In this document: piece after piece, positions 24,824 through 34,479 of the stretch
Layout of the letters: each line of letters starts with the position of its first letter
How positions within the stretch are numbered: the first letter of the stretch is position 1
Source: Bacteroidota bacterium
GTDB lineage: Bacteria; Bacteroidota; Bacteroidia; Chitinophagales; Chitinophagaceae
NCBI GenBank assembly: GCA_025363385.1
Contig: JANYEA010000021.1
Coordinates: 1 to 45,121 of the forward strand
Reading direction: 5' to 3'
DNA: 45,121 bases
Translations under genes and position numbers: made by a program
Notes under the pieces: generated by a model
Told to the model about the DNA's origin: nothing
Database searches by the model: none
What the model saw: only the letters and a program-made list of their open reading frames with translations

Positions 24824-25345
24824 TTAAAGGTCAAATTGATTTGGCCAATCTTTCTTCAGCAAATTTATTTTAGCGGCTACCTCATCATTTAATTGTGCTT
24901 TATAGGTAGCTAGAAAAGATGAAATGGATTCATCTGTTGATCCTATAATTTGTGCGGCTAAAATTCCTGCATTTTTTGCTGCATTTAACGCAACTGTTGC
25001 CACTGGCACACCATTTGGCATTTGTAAGATGGATAATACAGAATCCCATCCATCTATTGAGTTGGAAGATTTAATAGGAACACCAATTACAGGAAGCGTA
25101 GTTATAGCGGCAATCATACCAGGTAAATGAGCAGCGCCACCAGCACCGGCAATGATTGTTTGTAAACCCCTGCTTTTAGCTTTCTGAGCATATTCAACCA
25201 TTCTAATAGGAGTTCTATGTGCAGAAACTACGGTAAGTTCAAAAGCAATACCGAATTTTTGTAAAATATCGGCCGCATCCTGCATTATCTTAAGGTCGCT
25301 GTCGCTTCCCATTACAATTCCCACCAAAGGTTTGTTAGTATTCAT
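24824..25345 (-). CDS. purE: N5-carboxyaminoimidazole ribonucleotide mutase
   Basis: The 173-residue PurE moves the carboxylate of N5-CAIR to give 4-carboxy-aminoimidazole ribonucleotide in purine synthesis. Seen: the phosphate-binding GSDSD (13-17), the catalytic His in VVSAHRTP (about 40-47), and IAGAGGAAHLPGM (about 65-77). Its single-domain length matches class I enzymes. It lies 27 bases downstream of the ABC-F gene on the same strand and is probably co-transcribed; no purK is adjacent. Confidence 0.97.
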   Translation of the reverse strand: MNTNKPLVGIVMGSDSDLKIMQDAADILQKFGIAFELTVVSAHRTPIRMVEYAQKAKSRGLQTIIAGAGGAAHLPGMIAAITTLPVIGVPIKSSNSIDGWDSVLSILQMPNGVPVATVALNAAKNAGILAAQIIGSTDESISSFLATYKAQLNDEVAAKINLLKKDWPNQFDL

Positions 25346-25372
25346 GGCTTTTTATTACAGTTGCAAGATAAT

Positions 25373-27316
25373 TTAAATTCCAGCTTCCAATTCCATCAAC
25401 TTTTCAAAAGCTGTTTCATACTCTTGATTTAGGTTATTGAATTGTAATTGGATTGATTTATAATCATTTTCTAATTGTACAAATTTGTTTTTATCAGCAT
25501 AAATGCTTGGATCGCCCATGGCTGCTTCGATTCGTAATTTTTCAGTCTTTGCCTTATTCAAATTGGCTTCAATTTGTTGCAATTGCTTTTGTTGTCTTTG
25601 AAGCTCCTTTTGTACATCTTTATTGATGGGCGTTTTATCTACTTGTTTGGGCTGTTCTTTTTTGGGCTCAACCTTTGGTTCCGGTTTTGTTTCAACTTTA
25701 TTTGCTTCCTGTTTGGCCATGCGTTCGTTCCATTCTACCCATTCCTGATAAGACCCTTTGAATTCTTTGATCTGGTGATCAACGATTTCCCAGATCTTAT
25801 TGGCTGTTTTAGAAATAAAATAACGATCGTGGCTTACAAGAATAATACTGCCCTCATATTTATTTAATGCATCTGCTAATAAATCAACTGAGTGCATATC
25901 CAAGTGGTTCGTTGGCTCATCTAATATCAGGAAATTTGCTTTGCTAACAATTGTTTTTGCTAGTGCTACACGTGCTTTCTCTCCTCCACTTAGTACCCGA
26001 ATTTTTTTATCTATATCATCACCGCCAAAAAGAAATGCTCCCATTAAACTTCTAAGTTCTACATCACTTTTCTTGCTACCACAGCTTTGCATTTCTTCTA
26101 AAATGGTATGCGTCATAGTTAGGGCTTCTAATTGATGCTGTGCATAGAAACTTTCTTCCACATTATGCCCCCAAACACGCTCTCCTGAGAAAGACTCTGT
26201 ACCTGCCACCATTCTAAGTACGGTAGATTTTCCTTTACCATTGGCTCCAATTAAAGCAATTTTATCTCCTCGGTCGATCTCAGCACTTGTATGGTTAACA
26301 ATGTTGATGCTGCTAAAATTCTTACTTACATCTTTTAAAGAGACCAGCACTTTGCCAGGAACTTTATCTAATTGAAAATTGATGCGTAGGTCAGGACGTT
26401 CTAATTGTACATCTTCTATTTTGTCGATCTTATCTAATCTTTTTTGAACACTCTGTGCTTGTGCGGCTTTACTTGCTTTGGCCTTAAAACGTTCTATAAA
26501 GCGTTCTTGCTGACGGATATAATCCTGTTGATTTTCGAACGCTTTTTGTTGCATGTCGATACGGATCATTTTCTCCTGTTCATAAAATTCATAATCTCCA
26601 GAGTAGATATGAATTTGTTGCTGATATACCTCCACGATCTTATTGACCATTTTATTGAGGAAGAATTTATCATGACTTACAATTACTACACTACCCTTGT
26701 AGTGCAAAAGATATTTTTCAAGCCACTCAATTGAAGGAAGGTCTAAGTGGTTGGTAGGTTCATCCATCAATAATACATCGGGTTGCTGCAAGATCATTTT
26801 AGCGAGCAAAACACGCATTCGCCATCCTCCACTAAACTCTTTATAAGGTCGAATCAGATCCTCATTACTAAATCCTAAGCCATGTAAAACTTCTTCTGCT
26901 TTATGATGAATATTGTATCCATCTAGTACATCTAATTCATGAAGTGCATCGGTATATTTAATTAGAAGCTCTTCGTTTTCTGTATCTGCTTCCAGTTCAT
27001 AACCGAGGGTTTCGATTTCTTTTTCAAGTTGTCGAACGCGTTCAAATGCACTTAAGGCAACTTCAGTAATATTTTCACTTGTATCAAAGCTTAAAAGGTC
27101 TTGGTGCAAATAGCCAATGGTAGTGTCTTTGCTTTTTTCTACCGATCCTTTGGAAGGCAGGTATTCACCTACCAAAACCTTTAATAAAGTTGACTTACCA
27201 GTACCATTATATCCAATTAACCCTACACGGTCGCCTGGCTGAATATGCCAGGTTGCATCTTCCACAATTACACGGGCTCCAAATTCAAACGTAACATTTT
27301 GTAATCCTATCAGCAT
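25373..27316 (-). CDS. ABC-F family ATP-binding protein
   Basis: A 647-residue soluble twin-ATPase protein of the ABC-F class, which acts on the ribosome rather than on transport. Domain 1 has Walker A GYNGTGKST (about 35-43), signature FSGGWRMR and Walker B LLMDEPTNHLD; domain 2 has Walker A GANGKGKST, signature LSGGEKAR and Walker B LILDEPTNHLD. A linker rich in charged residues follows each nucleotide domain, and the C-terminal ~110 residues form a lysine/glutamate/glutamine-rich coiled coil as in Uup. No transmembrane segments. Uup-, EttA- or YfmR-type roles cannot be separated by eye. Its start faces the divergent DUF3347 gene. Confidence 0.93.
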   Translation of the reverse strand: MLIGLQNVTFEFGARVIVEDATWHIQPGDRVGLIGYNGTGKSTLLKVLVGEYLPSKGSVEKSKDTTIGYLHQDLLSFDTSENITEVALSAFERVRQLEKEIETLGYELEADTENEELLIKYTDALHELDVLDGYNIHHKAEEVLHGLGFSNEDLIRPYKEFSGGWRMRVLLAKMILQQPDVLLMDEPTNHLDLPSIEWLEKYLLHYKGSVVIVSHDKFFLNKMVNKIVEVYQQQIHIYSGDYEFYEQEKMIRIDMQQKAFENQQDYIRQQERFIERFKAKASKAAQAQSVQKRLDKIDKIEDVQLERPDLRINFQLDKVPGKVLVSLKDVSKNFSSINIVNHTSAEIDRGDKIALIGANGKGKSTVLRMVAGTESFSGERVWGHNVEESFYAQHQLEALTMTHTILEEMQSCGSKKSDVELRSLMGAFLFGGDDIDKKIRVLSGGEKARVALAKTIVSKANFLILDEPTNHLDMHSVDLLADALNKYEGSIILVSHDRYFISKTANKIWEIVDHQIKEFKGSYQEWVEWNERMAKQEANKVETKPEPKVEPKKEQPKQVDKTPINKDVQKELQRQQKQLQQIEANLNKAKTEKLRIEAAMGDPSIYADKNKFVQLENDYKSIQLQFNNLNQEYETAFEKLMELEAGI

Positions 27317-27401
27317 CTCTTAACAAGTATTTAAGGCCGCAAAGGTAATTGCAAACTGCTGCCAAAGCAATTTGCTTTAGTTTTGTGGAACAATTTTTTT
27401 T

Positions 27402-27986
27402 ATGAAAAGCCAATTTTTACTGTTTTTACTTGTGATTTTACTTTCATGTAACAGTCAAAACGATAAAATGGCGCCAGAATCCGGACCTAAGCAAGTTGCT
27501 TTAACTAAATCTGCCAATTCCCCTGCCTTTAATAATTCATTTAAAGAGCTGCTTAATGCGTATTGGGGTTTAAAAGAGGCCTTTATTGCAGAAAAAGATA
27601 GCGGCATTGCCCAATCTGCCCGGGCTATGATGGTTAGGGCTGATAGTTTAAAGTTATCCGAATTAAAAGCAGATAGCAGTCTCATATTTACTGCAAGAAC
27701 TTATTCAGAAGGAATTTCTTCAGAATTGATTGGTTTGCTAGGAGAAAAAGAGATACTTTTTAAAAGGAGGTCATTTCAAATGGTAAGTGATCAATTATAT
27801 GATTTAATAAGAACTGTACAATATGATCAATTGCTTTTATTGCACGCCTATTGTAACAATGCATTTGACGATCAAGGAGCTTATTGGATCTGTTTGCCTG
27901 AAGAACTTAAAAATCCATATCTCCCAAAAAGCGCAACAATTTGTTGTGAAATCAAAGACACTATTCAGATGGGCCCCAATCATTAA
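27402..27986 (+). CDS. DUF3347 domain-containing lipoprotein
   Basis: A 194-residue protein with a lipoprotein signal (FLLFLLVILLSCNSQ, lipidated Cys at 16). DUF3347 spans about 43-190: the N-terminal FKELLNAYWGLKEAFIAEK, then MVSDQLYDLI, and the closing AYCNNAFDDQGAYWICLPEELKNPY, in which the usual YCPMA is altered to YCNNA. DUF3347 occurs at the ends of CusB-type metal-efflux subunits and in small lipoproteins of Bacteroidota, where a role in copper or other metal handling is suspected. A TAGTTTTG box at 27378-27385 may be its -7 promoter element. The TonB-dependent receptor follows 44 bases later. Confidence 0.82.
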   Translation: MKSQFLLFLLVILLSCNSQNDKMAPESGPKQVALTKSANSPAFNNSFKELLNAYWGLKEAFIAEKDSGIAQSARAMMVRADSLKLSELKADSSLIFTARTYSEGISSELIGLLGEKEILFKRRSFQMVSDQLYDLIRTVQYDQLLLLHAYCNNAFDDQGAYWICLPEELKNPYLPKSATICCEIKDTIQMGPNH

Positions 27987-28030
27987 TCGAGCTTTAAAGA
28001 ACATTGTAAAGCCACATTTGTTAAGGTAAT

Positions 28031-30391
28031 ATGCAAAGAAAACAGCGGTATATTTTTATCAGTTTATATTTTCTTGCTTTTGCAGTTAATGCGCAAGAAA
28101 AATATACACTAAATGGCTATATAAAAGATTCTTTAACTGGTGAAACTTTAATCGGGGCTAATTTATATATCCGTTCGGAAGGGAAAGGGGTTAGTGCAAA
28201 TCAATATGGTTTCTATTCTATTACATTGAAAAAAGGGAACTATAAGGCCCAGATTTCTTTTGTAGGCTTTCAAACAAAGGAATTAGATATTCAGTTAAAT
28301 AGCAATCTTCAAAATACGATCTTGCTAACTTTGAATACTAATGCAATTAATAATGTAACGGTAGTGGCACGTAAAAGAGACAATAATATCAAGACGGCAC
28401 AAATGGGAAAGATGGAATTAAACATCAACACCGCCAAAGCTATACCTGCATTTATGGGTGAAGTTGATATTATGAAAACACTTCAGTTGATGCCTGGTAT
28501 CAGAAATGCTGGAGAAGGTAATGCTGGTTTCTATGTGCGTGGAGGTGGGGCTGATCAAAATTTGATTTTATTAGACGATGCCGTGGTGTATAATACAGGG
28601 CATTTATTTGGATTCTTTTCGATATTCAATAGTGATGCAATAAAAAACGTAACACTGATCAAAGGAGGAATGCCTGCCCAATATGGTGGCCGTTTATCTT
28701 CAGTGGTAGATGTGGCTATGAAAGAAGGTAATACCAATAAAACACAGGTTGATCTTGGAATAGGATTAATTGCATCACGGTTTTCTATTCAGGGCCCATT
28801 GAAAAAAAATAAGGCATCCTATATGATTTCTGCCAGAAGAACCTATGCAGATGCCCTGGCTAAACCTTTTATAAAAAAATCGAGTGATTATTATGGATCT
28901 GGGTACTTCTTTTATGATCTGAATGCAAAAATGAATTATGCGTTTTCTGAAAAAGATCACCTGTATTTAAGTGGTTATTTTGGAAGAGATAAATTTAATT
29001 TCAATAACTCAAAGCGTTCTTTTCAAACAGAGATACCTTGGGGAAATTCAACTGCTACGCTAAGATGGAACCATGTATTCAACAAAAAATTATTTGCAAA
29101 TACGACACTTGTTTATAACGACTATCAATTTGCATTGAATGGTAAACAAAATGATTTTAATATCAATTTGTCTTCAGGTATTCGCGATCTGAATGTTAAA
29201 ACTGATTTTGATTATTATGCTTCACCAGAACATAAGATAAAATTTGGCGTACAATATACATTTCACACATTTCTGCCAAATGTATTAAGTGGCAATCAGG
29301 ATAGTGTGGTTTTTACGCCTCAAAATGCCACTAAAAAATATGCCAATGAATATGCTGTTTATTTACAGGATGATTGGGAAATCAATTCAAAATTAAAATT
29401 GAATCTTGGTTTGCGTTATAGCAGATTTCAACAAGTAGGGAGGTATACAAAATATATCAGAGATGTAAACGGAAATAAAATAGATAGTGTAGTGTATGGT
29501 AAAGGTCAATCTGTTCAAGTAGATGGTGGCTTTGAGCCACGGGCAACTCTGCGATATGAACTAAACGAAACAAGTTCTATAAAGGCTGCTGTTACCCATA
29601 ACCTTCAATATATTCATTTGGTTACAAATGCGGGCACCACTTTACCTACCGATCTTTGGGTGCCAAGTACGTCCATTGTTCAACCGCAATTGAGCTGGCA
29701 ATATGCCATGGGTTTTTTCAAGAATTTTAAAGATGGAATGTTTGAAACTTCTATTGAAACTTATTACAAAACAATGGATCATCAAATTGAATACAGAGAA
29801 GGCTATACCCCTTCTTTAAAGGATCCGGAAGAAGAATTTGTTTTTGGAAAGGGTTGGAGTTATGGAACGGAACTTTTTGTAAATAAAGTGAAAGGTCGTT
29901 TAACGGGTTGGGTAGGCTATACCTTGAGTTGGACGATGCGTAGGTTTAAAGATCTCAACAATGGGATGAAATATCCCAGTAGAAACGACAGACGACATGA
30001 TCTATCTATTGTAGCTAATTTTGAGTTGAATAAAAAATGGAAATTGGGTTCAGTATTTGTTTATGGAACCGGAGCTGCGATTTCTGTTCCTGAAAGATTT
30101 TATTTTGTAGCAGGTACGCTTACACAAGAGTTTAGCAAAATCAATGCGTATAGAATGGCAGCATATCATCGTTTAGATTTTGCTGCAACGTATACGCCGG
30201 CCTATAAAGCCAATGCCAAATATTCAAGTAACTGGGTTTTTAGTGTTTATAATATTTACAGTAGAATGAATCCTTACTTCATCTATTATGATCAAACGGG
30301 TTCTGCTGCAACAGGAGATTTAAAAGTAAGCGCAAAGCAGGTTTCTTTATTTCCTATAATACCTTCTGTTACCTGGAATTGTAAATTTTAA
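28031..30391 (+). CDS. TonB-dependent outer-membrane receptor with CarboxypepD-reg-like N-domain
   Basis: A 786-residue receptor. A signal peptide ends at VNAQ (about 22), a carboxypeptidase regulatory-like beta domain spans about 25-105 (YTLNGYIKDSLTGETLIGANLY), the plug about 110-225 (MPGIRNAGEGNAGFYVRGGGADQNLILLDDAVVY; IKGGMPAQYGGRLSSVVDV), and a 22-strand-type barrel ends in an aromatic residue (WNCKF). No SusD partner follows, so this is not a polysaccharide-locus SusC pair. Substrate unknown; the preceding DUF3347 lipoprotein makes a metal or metal chelate conceivable. It converges on the secreted protein gene at 30394. Confidence 0.9.
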   Translation: MQRKQRYIFISLYFLAFAVNAQEKYTLNGYIKDSLTGETLIGANLYIRSEGKGVSANQYGFYSITLKKGNYKAQISFVGFQTKELDIQLNSNLQNTILLTLNTNAINNVTVVARKRDNNIKTAQMGKMELNINTAKAIPAFMGEVDIMKTLQLMPGIRNAGEGNAGFYVRGGGADQNLILLDDAVVYNTGHLFGFFSIFNSDAIKNVTLIKGGMPAQYGGRLSSVVDVAMKEGNTNKTQVDLGIGLIASRFSIQGPLKKNKASYMISARRTYADALAKPFIKKSSDYYGSGYFFYDLNAKMNYAFSEKDHLYLSGYFGRDKFNFNNSKRSFQTEIPWGNSTATLRWNHVFNKKLFANTTLVYNDYQFALNGKQNDFNINLSSGIRDLNVKTDFDYYASPEHKIKFGVQYTFHTFLPNVLSGNQDSVVFTPQNATKKYANEYAVYLQDDWEINSKLKLNLGLRYSRFQQVGRYTKYIRDVNGNKIDSVVYGKGQSVQVDGGFEPRATLRYELNETSSIKAAVTHNLQYIHLVTNAGTTLPTDLWVPSTSIVQPQLSWQYAMGFFKNFKDGMFETSIETYYKTMDHQIEYREGYTPSLKDPEEEFVFGKGWSYGTELFVNKVKGRLTGWVGYTLSWTMRRFKDLNNGMKYPSRNDRRHDLSIVANFELNKKWKLGSVFVYGTGAAISVPERFYFVAGTLTQEFSKINAYRMAAYHRLDFAATYTPAYKANAKYSSNWVFSVYNIYSRMNPYFIYYDQTGSAATGDLKVSAKQVSLFPIIPSVTWNCKF

Positions 30392-30393
30392 AT

Positions 30394-31542
30394 CTATTCT
30401 TTTGGTTTGTACTCTATGATTACTTTAGCATTCCTTTCTTCTGTAGAAGTTAAAAATATTTCATACCTTTTTTTGCCAGCAGTAATTACCATCAACGCAG
30501 TGTTAGGAGGGATTTCACCCATATTTTCAGCTACCATAATAAACTCGTGACGAGGATCTTCTTTCGACATCTTAAATTTTAATGTGATTGGGGTATAGCC
30601 CAAGCCGCCATTTTTAACCACCTGCACATTATTGTGAAATACCGAAATCGAATCATGATCAATTGTGCCATTATCGTATAAATCAAGTTGTATGGAGTTC
30701 TCGTCTGTTTGAATGGTTCTAACCAGATTGTTTTCACGTTCAATTAAAACTTTTGGAATTACAGTTGATTTCTTTACCGTTAATTCTTTAGGCTTTGAAG
30801 AAATGGTATCATTTTTTTTAGGTTCCGCAATCACACTACTGTTTGAAGGAATAGATATTTTTGGGGTTGTAACCAGATTATTTTCTGCTCCGGGTTTTAT
30901 TTTCGGAGTATTTGAAGGCTTAGTAGCAGATGAGATCGGATTTTGTTTTGTATTGGAAGGTGTTTTTTGTTTTGCAGTATTCAAATTACTTGGATTAGTA
31001 CTTGTTGCAGGAGGGGTAGATTTTAATTTGCTACTATTTTCTGACGGTTTCTTTTTCAATAAAAAATCTTCTGGCTGAAAATCTGATTTGGCAACCCTCT
31101 CCAGATAAACTTTCCCTGATCCACAATCTCCTTTATCTTTTAGATTCACAGAAATAAAACTGCCTTGTAATACTTCTAATTTCCCCATCTTGGAATAATC
31201 GAGATAACATGTCATTAAGCAAGGTTGACTCTTATCTCCAATTTCTAATTCAATTAAGCCTGTCTCTTTAATAATCAAAGTTTTTGAAGCCGGAGTATAA
31301 ATTCCTTGCATACTCGCCTTCCCATAAAAAATGGTGCTCTTATAAGAATAGGTAACTCCTTTTACAGATTTGTCTTTCTTTTCATCGATCTGAACTTCGT
31401 ATTTGTACATTTCCTCCCTAACACCATCTCGATAAAGACCATTTGCTGAACTGAAATACCCTCTCCAAATCCCGGTAATATTCTGGGAATGGGCGCATAA
31501 GGAAAACAATAAAATTGAGAATAGGGTAAAAATCAATCTCAT
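30394..31542 (-). CDS. Secreted protein of unknown function with Ser/Thr/Pro/Lys-rich linker
   Basis: A 382-residue protein that I do not recognise as a named family. A signal peptide (FTLFSILLFSLCAHSQ, cleavage near 19) leads into a beta-rich N-domain (about 20-155; NITGIWRGYFSS, three Cys at roughly 104, 108 and 139). A linker of about 115 residues made mostly of Ser, Thr, Pro, Asn and Lys (KLKSTPPATSTNPS and similar) follows. A C-terminal beta domain (about 275-382) contains DLYDNGTIDHDSISVFHNN and a GEIPPNTALMVITAGKKRYEI strand pair. The layout suggests two periplasmic or surface domains on a flexible tether. It is convergent with the receptor gene and divergent from thrS. Confidence 0.75.
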   Translation of the reverse strand: MRLIFTLFSILLFSLCAHSQNITGIWRGYFSSANGLYRDGVREEMYKYEVQIDEKKDKSVKGVTYSYKSTIFYGKASMQGIYTPASKTLIIKETGLIELEIGDKSQPCLMTCYLDYSKMGKLEVLQGSFISVNLKDKGDCGSGKVYLERVAKSDFQPEDFLLKKKPSENSSKLKSTPPATSTNPSNLNTAKQKTPSNTKQNPISSATKPSNTPKIKPGAENNLVTTPKISIPSNSSVIAEPKKNDTISSKPKELTVKKSTVIPKVLIERENNLVRTIQTDENSIQLDLYDNGTIDHDSISVFHNNVQVVKNGGLGYTPITLKFKMSKEDPRHEFIMVAENMGEIPPNTALMVITAGKKRYEIFLTSTEERNAKVIIEYKPKE

Positions 31543-31610
31543 GTTACAAATCTACAATGCCAACTTACTAAAGTATCGTTAAAGGTTTTGATTTTATAAA
31601 TTGAGTAGGT

Positions 31611-31641
31611 TCTGAAGTCTGACCGCAATTTTGTACTTTTG
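31611..31641 (+). promoter_or_regulatory. Promoter of thrS-infC
   Basis: The -7 box TACTTTTG (31634-31641) is a perfect TAnnTTTG match, 35 bases before the thrS start. A weak -33 candidate TCTG (31611-31614) sits 19 bases upstream. Base after the box is C, as in the rpmI and rpmE2 promoters. Confidence 0.65.
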
Positions 31642-31676
31642 CATCTCGAATTTAATAAAGATTTGATTTAAACTAC

Positions 31677-33614
31677 ATGATACAGATTCGTTTTCCAGAT
31701 GGCGCAGTAAGAGAATACCAGGAAGGAAGTTCCTCGATGGATATCGCCAAATCAATTAGTGAAGGGCTAGCCAGAAAAGTATTGGCTGCGAAAGTAAATG
31801 GGCAGGTTTGGGACGCCACACGTGCAATTACGGAAGACGCCAGCTTACAATTAATTACATGGGATGATGCAGAGGGAAAAAATACTTTCTGGCATTCATC
31901 TGCTCACTTAATGGCAGAGGCAGTAGAAGCCTTATTTCCGGGTGTAAAATTTTGGGTAGGACCAGCATTAGACCGCGGTTTCTATTATGATATGGATTTA
32001 GGTGGCCGTCAGATGACTGATGAAGACCTGGTTCAAATAGAAAAGAAGATGAACGAATTGGCAAAACAGAACAATCCGTATATCCGTAAAGGGATCTCAA
32101 AAGCGGATGCCATTCAATATTTTGAAGAAAAAGGGGATGAATATAAGTTGGATTTGTTGCAAGGATTGAATGATGGAGATATTAGCTTTTACACACAGGG
32201 AGCTTTCACAGATCTTTGCCGCGGACCGCATATACCTGCCACTGGTTCTATTAAAGCCATTAAATTAACTAGTATTTCTGGAGCTTATTGGAAGGGAGAT
32301 GAGAAGAATAAAATGTTGACACGTGTGTATGGTGTTACTTTCCCCAATAAACAAGAGTTAGATGCTTATTTATTGATGCTGGAAGAAGCTAAAAAAAGAG
32401 ACCACCGTAAACTAGGTAAAGAGCTTAGTATTTATACCATGGATGATGATATCGGACAGGGCCTGGTTTTATGGATGCCCAATGGAACCATTATTATTGA
32501 AGAATTAGAAAAACTTGCCAAAGAAACCGAAGAAGCCGCAGATTATAAGCGGGTAGTAACGCCACATATCGCTAAAGAAAGTTTGTATATCACAAGTGGT
32601 CATTTGCCTTATTACCAAGATAGTATGTACCCACCTATGGAATTGGATGGTACTAAATATTATCTGAAGGCGATGAACTGTCCGCATCACCACAAGATTT
32701 TTTCAGCAGAACTTCGTAGCTATAAAGACTTGCCATTAAGATTGGCCGAATATGGTACCTGTTATCGTTATGAGCAAAGCGGAGAGTTATTTGGCTTAAT
32801 GCGTGTGCGGTGCTTGCATATGAATGACGCGCATATTTATTGTTCAAAAGAAGATTTTGCACAGGAGTTTCGTGCGGTTAATGACATGTATTTAAAATAT
32901 TTCAAAATTTTTGGGATTGATAAATATGTGATGCGACTTAGTTTACATGATCCAGCTAAGTTGGGTAAGAAATATATTGATGAGCCTGAATTATGGTTGG
33001 AAACCGAAGAGATGGTTCGCCAGGTGTTAATTGAATCAGGTACCCCATTTGTGGAAGTAGCTGATGAAGGTGCATTTTATGGTCCAAAAATTGATGTTCA
33101 AATTTGGAGTACAATTGGTCGAGAGTTTACCTTGGCTACCAATCAGGTTGATTTTGCGCAGGGTCGTAGATTTAAATTAGAGTTTACCAATAAAGACAAT
33201 TCACCTGAAACCCCTCTGATAATTCATAGGGCACCACTTGGTACCCATGAACGTTTTATTGGGTTCTTATTAGAGCACTATGCTGGGAAATTCCCGGTAT
33301 GGTTAGCTCCATTACAGGTGAAAATCTTACCAATTAGTGATAAGTTTATAGACTACGCCAAAGAGGTGAAATTTAAGTTACGTAAGGCTGGCGTTAGGGT
33401 GGAGATTGATGATAGGAGTGAAAAGATCGGTAAAAAAATCAGAGATACTGAATTAATGCGCGTTCCATATATGCTGGTAATAGGCGAGAAGGAAGTAGCA
33501 GAAAATATGTTATCGGTTAGAAGACAAGGGAAGGGAGATACAGGTAGTCAATCAGTAGATGCATTTATAGATTTGGTAGTGGATGAAATAGAAAATCGTA
33601 AATCAGTAGAATAG
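31677..33614 (+). CDS. thrS: Threonine--tRNA ligase
   Basis: A 645-residue class II synthetase. The N-terminal TGS domain (1-60; FPDGAVREY) is followed by the editing domain with HSSAHLMAEAV (about 73-83) and the catalytic core. The core holds the zinc-binding Cys in AMNCPHHHKIF (about 330-340), motif 2 around YRYEQSGELFGLMRVR, and motif 3 HRAPLGTHERFIGFLLEH. The anticodon-binding domain is the last ~100 residues. It is followed by infC after 54 bases, the arrangement seen in many bacteria. Confidence 0.98.
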   Translation: MIQIRFPDGAVREYQEGSSSMDIAKSISEGLARKVLAAKVNGQVWDATRAITEDASLQLITWDDAEGKNTFWHSSAHLMAEAVEALFPGVKFWVGPALDRGFYYDMDLGGRQMTDEDLVQIEKKMNELAKQNNPYIRKGISKADAIQYFEEKGDEYKLDLLQGLNDGDISFYTQGAFTDLCRGPHIPATGSIKAIKLTSISGAYWKGDEKNKMLTRVYGVTFPNKQELDAYLLMLEEAKKRDHRKLGKELSIYTMDDDIGQGLVLWMPNGTIIIEELEKLAKETEEAADYKRVVTPHIAKESLYITSGHLPYYQDSMYPPMELDGTKYYLKAMNCPHHHKIFSAELRSYKDLPLRLAEYGTCYRYEQSGELFGLMRVRCLHMNDAHIYCSKEDFAQEFRAVNDMYLKYFKIFGIDKYVMRLSLHDPAKLGKKYIDEPELWLETEEMVRQVLIESGTPFVEVADEGAFYGPKIDVQIWSTIGREFTLATNQVDFAQGRRFKLEFTNKDNSPETPLIIHRAPLGTHERFIGFLLEHYAGKFPVWLAPLQVKILPISDKFIDYAKEVKFKLRKAGVRVEIDDRSEKIGKKIRDTELMRVPYMLVIGEKEVAENMLSVRRQGKGDTGSQSVDAFIDLVVDEIENRKSVE

Positions 33615-33668
33615 TCATCTTTATTGCTATCTTTACAATGAAATAAATTATTAAATAAACAAGTTTTA

Positions 33669-34244
33669 ATGGCATTACCACCAAGAGGGGGAGGAAGATT
33701 TAACCCAAGGTTTAACAGGCAGCCTGAGCCTGAACATCGTATCAACGAAAGAATTAGAGCCTTACAGGTTCGTTTAGTAGGCGACAACGTTACTGTTGGA
33801 GTTGTTGCTACATCAGAAGCATTAAAAATTGCCCAAGAACAGGAATTAGACCTGGTGGAGATTTCTCCAACTGCAGATCCTCCTGTATGTAAAGTAATCG
33901 ACTATAAAAAATTCCTTTACGAGAAGAAGAAGAAGGAAAAGGAAATGAAAGCCAATTCCAAGCAAAGCGAAGTGAAAGAAATTCGTTTTACTCCAGGAAC
34001 CGATGAGCATGATTTTAATTTCAAGGCCAAACACGCTGAGAATTTCTTGAAAGATGGAAATAAAGTAAAAGCATATGTTCAATTTAAGGGACGTGCAATT
34101 ATGTTTCAAGACCGTGGGCAGTTATTATTGCTAAAATTTGCAGAAAGGTTAGCTGAGGCAGGAACTTTAGAAAGTATGCCTAAATTAGAAGGTAAGCGGA
34201 TGTTTGCCATTTTTACCCCAAAAACAGGAAAAAAGAAAGGATAA
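33669..34244 (+). CDS. infC: Translation initiation factor IF-3
   Basis: A 191-residue IF-3, which keeps ribosomal subunits apart and checks the start codon. The N-domain begins after an Arg/Pro-rich extension (1-20) with HRINERIRALQVRLVGDNVTVGV; a Lys-rich linker (about 82-98, YEKKKKEKEMKA) leads to the C-domain with KEIRFTPGTDEHDF and KVKAYVQFKGRAIMF. The start is a plain ATG, not the rare AUU used for autoregulation in enterobacteria. A strong terminator follows at once, so rpmI-rplT are transcribed separately. Confidence 0.97.
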   Translation: MALPPRGGGRFNPRFNRQPEPEHRINERIRALQVRLVGDNVTVGVVATSEALKIAQEQELDLVEISPTADPPVCKVIDYKKFLYEKKKKEKEMKANSKQSEVKEIRFTPGTDEHDFNFKAKHAENFLKDGNKVKAYVQFKGRAIMFQDRGQLLLLKFAERLAEAGTLESMPKLEGKRMFAIFTPKTGKKKG

Positions 34245-34261
34245 GGTATTTTAGTTTTAGG

Positions 34262-34288
34262 AAACAGCGATGAAATTCGCTGTTTTTT
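34262..34288 (+). terminator. Rho-independent terminator after infC
   Basis: aaacagcga (34262-34270) pairs with tcgctgttt (34277-34285) over a six-base loop and is followed by further T residues. It closes the thrS-infC transcript 18 bases after the infC stop. Confidence 0.88.
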
Positions 34289-34446
34289 AGTTTAAGGCAG
34301 TGCAGTCAAAATTAAAAAGTAAAAATTTTTAAACATGCATATTATGCTGAAAATAAGCTATTTATGAACTAATTTGTCATTTTTTGCCTTATAATATTTT
34401 AAGAATTGGTAATAATATTAAGTGCATTTTTTTTTGAATTTTGACT
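34289..34446. other. Gap between the infC terminator and the rpmI promoter
   Basis: This 158-base AT-rich stretch is part of a 329-base gene-free region (34245-34573). I see no open frame with coding character, repeat or clear RNA fold in it; it separates the infC terminator from the rpmI promoter. Confidence 0.6.
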
Positions 34447-34477
34447 TTTGAATGTTAACTTTTTCTCCCTACCTTTG
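34447..34477 (+). promoter_or_regulatory. Promoter of rpmI-rplT
   Basis: TTTG (34447-34450) and TACCTTTG (34470-34477) with a 19-base spacer form the clearest Bacteroidota-type promoter in the window. Transcription should start near 34482, giving a leader of about 90 bases. Confidence 0.82.
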
Positions 34478-34479
34478 CA

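Noticed and set aside
30713..31078. A 121-residue plus-strand reading frame
   Set aside because: It is antisense to the Ser/Thr/Lys-rich linker of the secreted protein; its Phe/Val/Gly-rich composition is a mirror of that linker.
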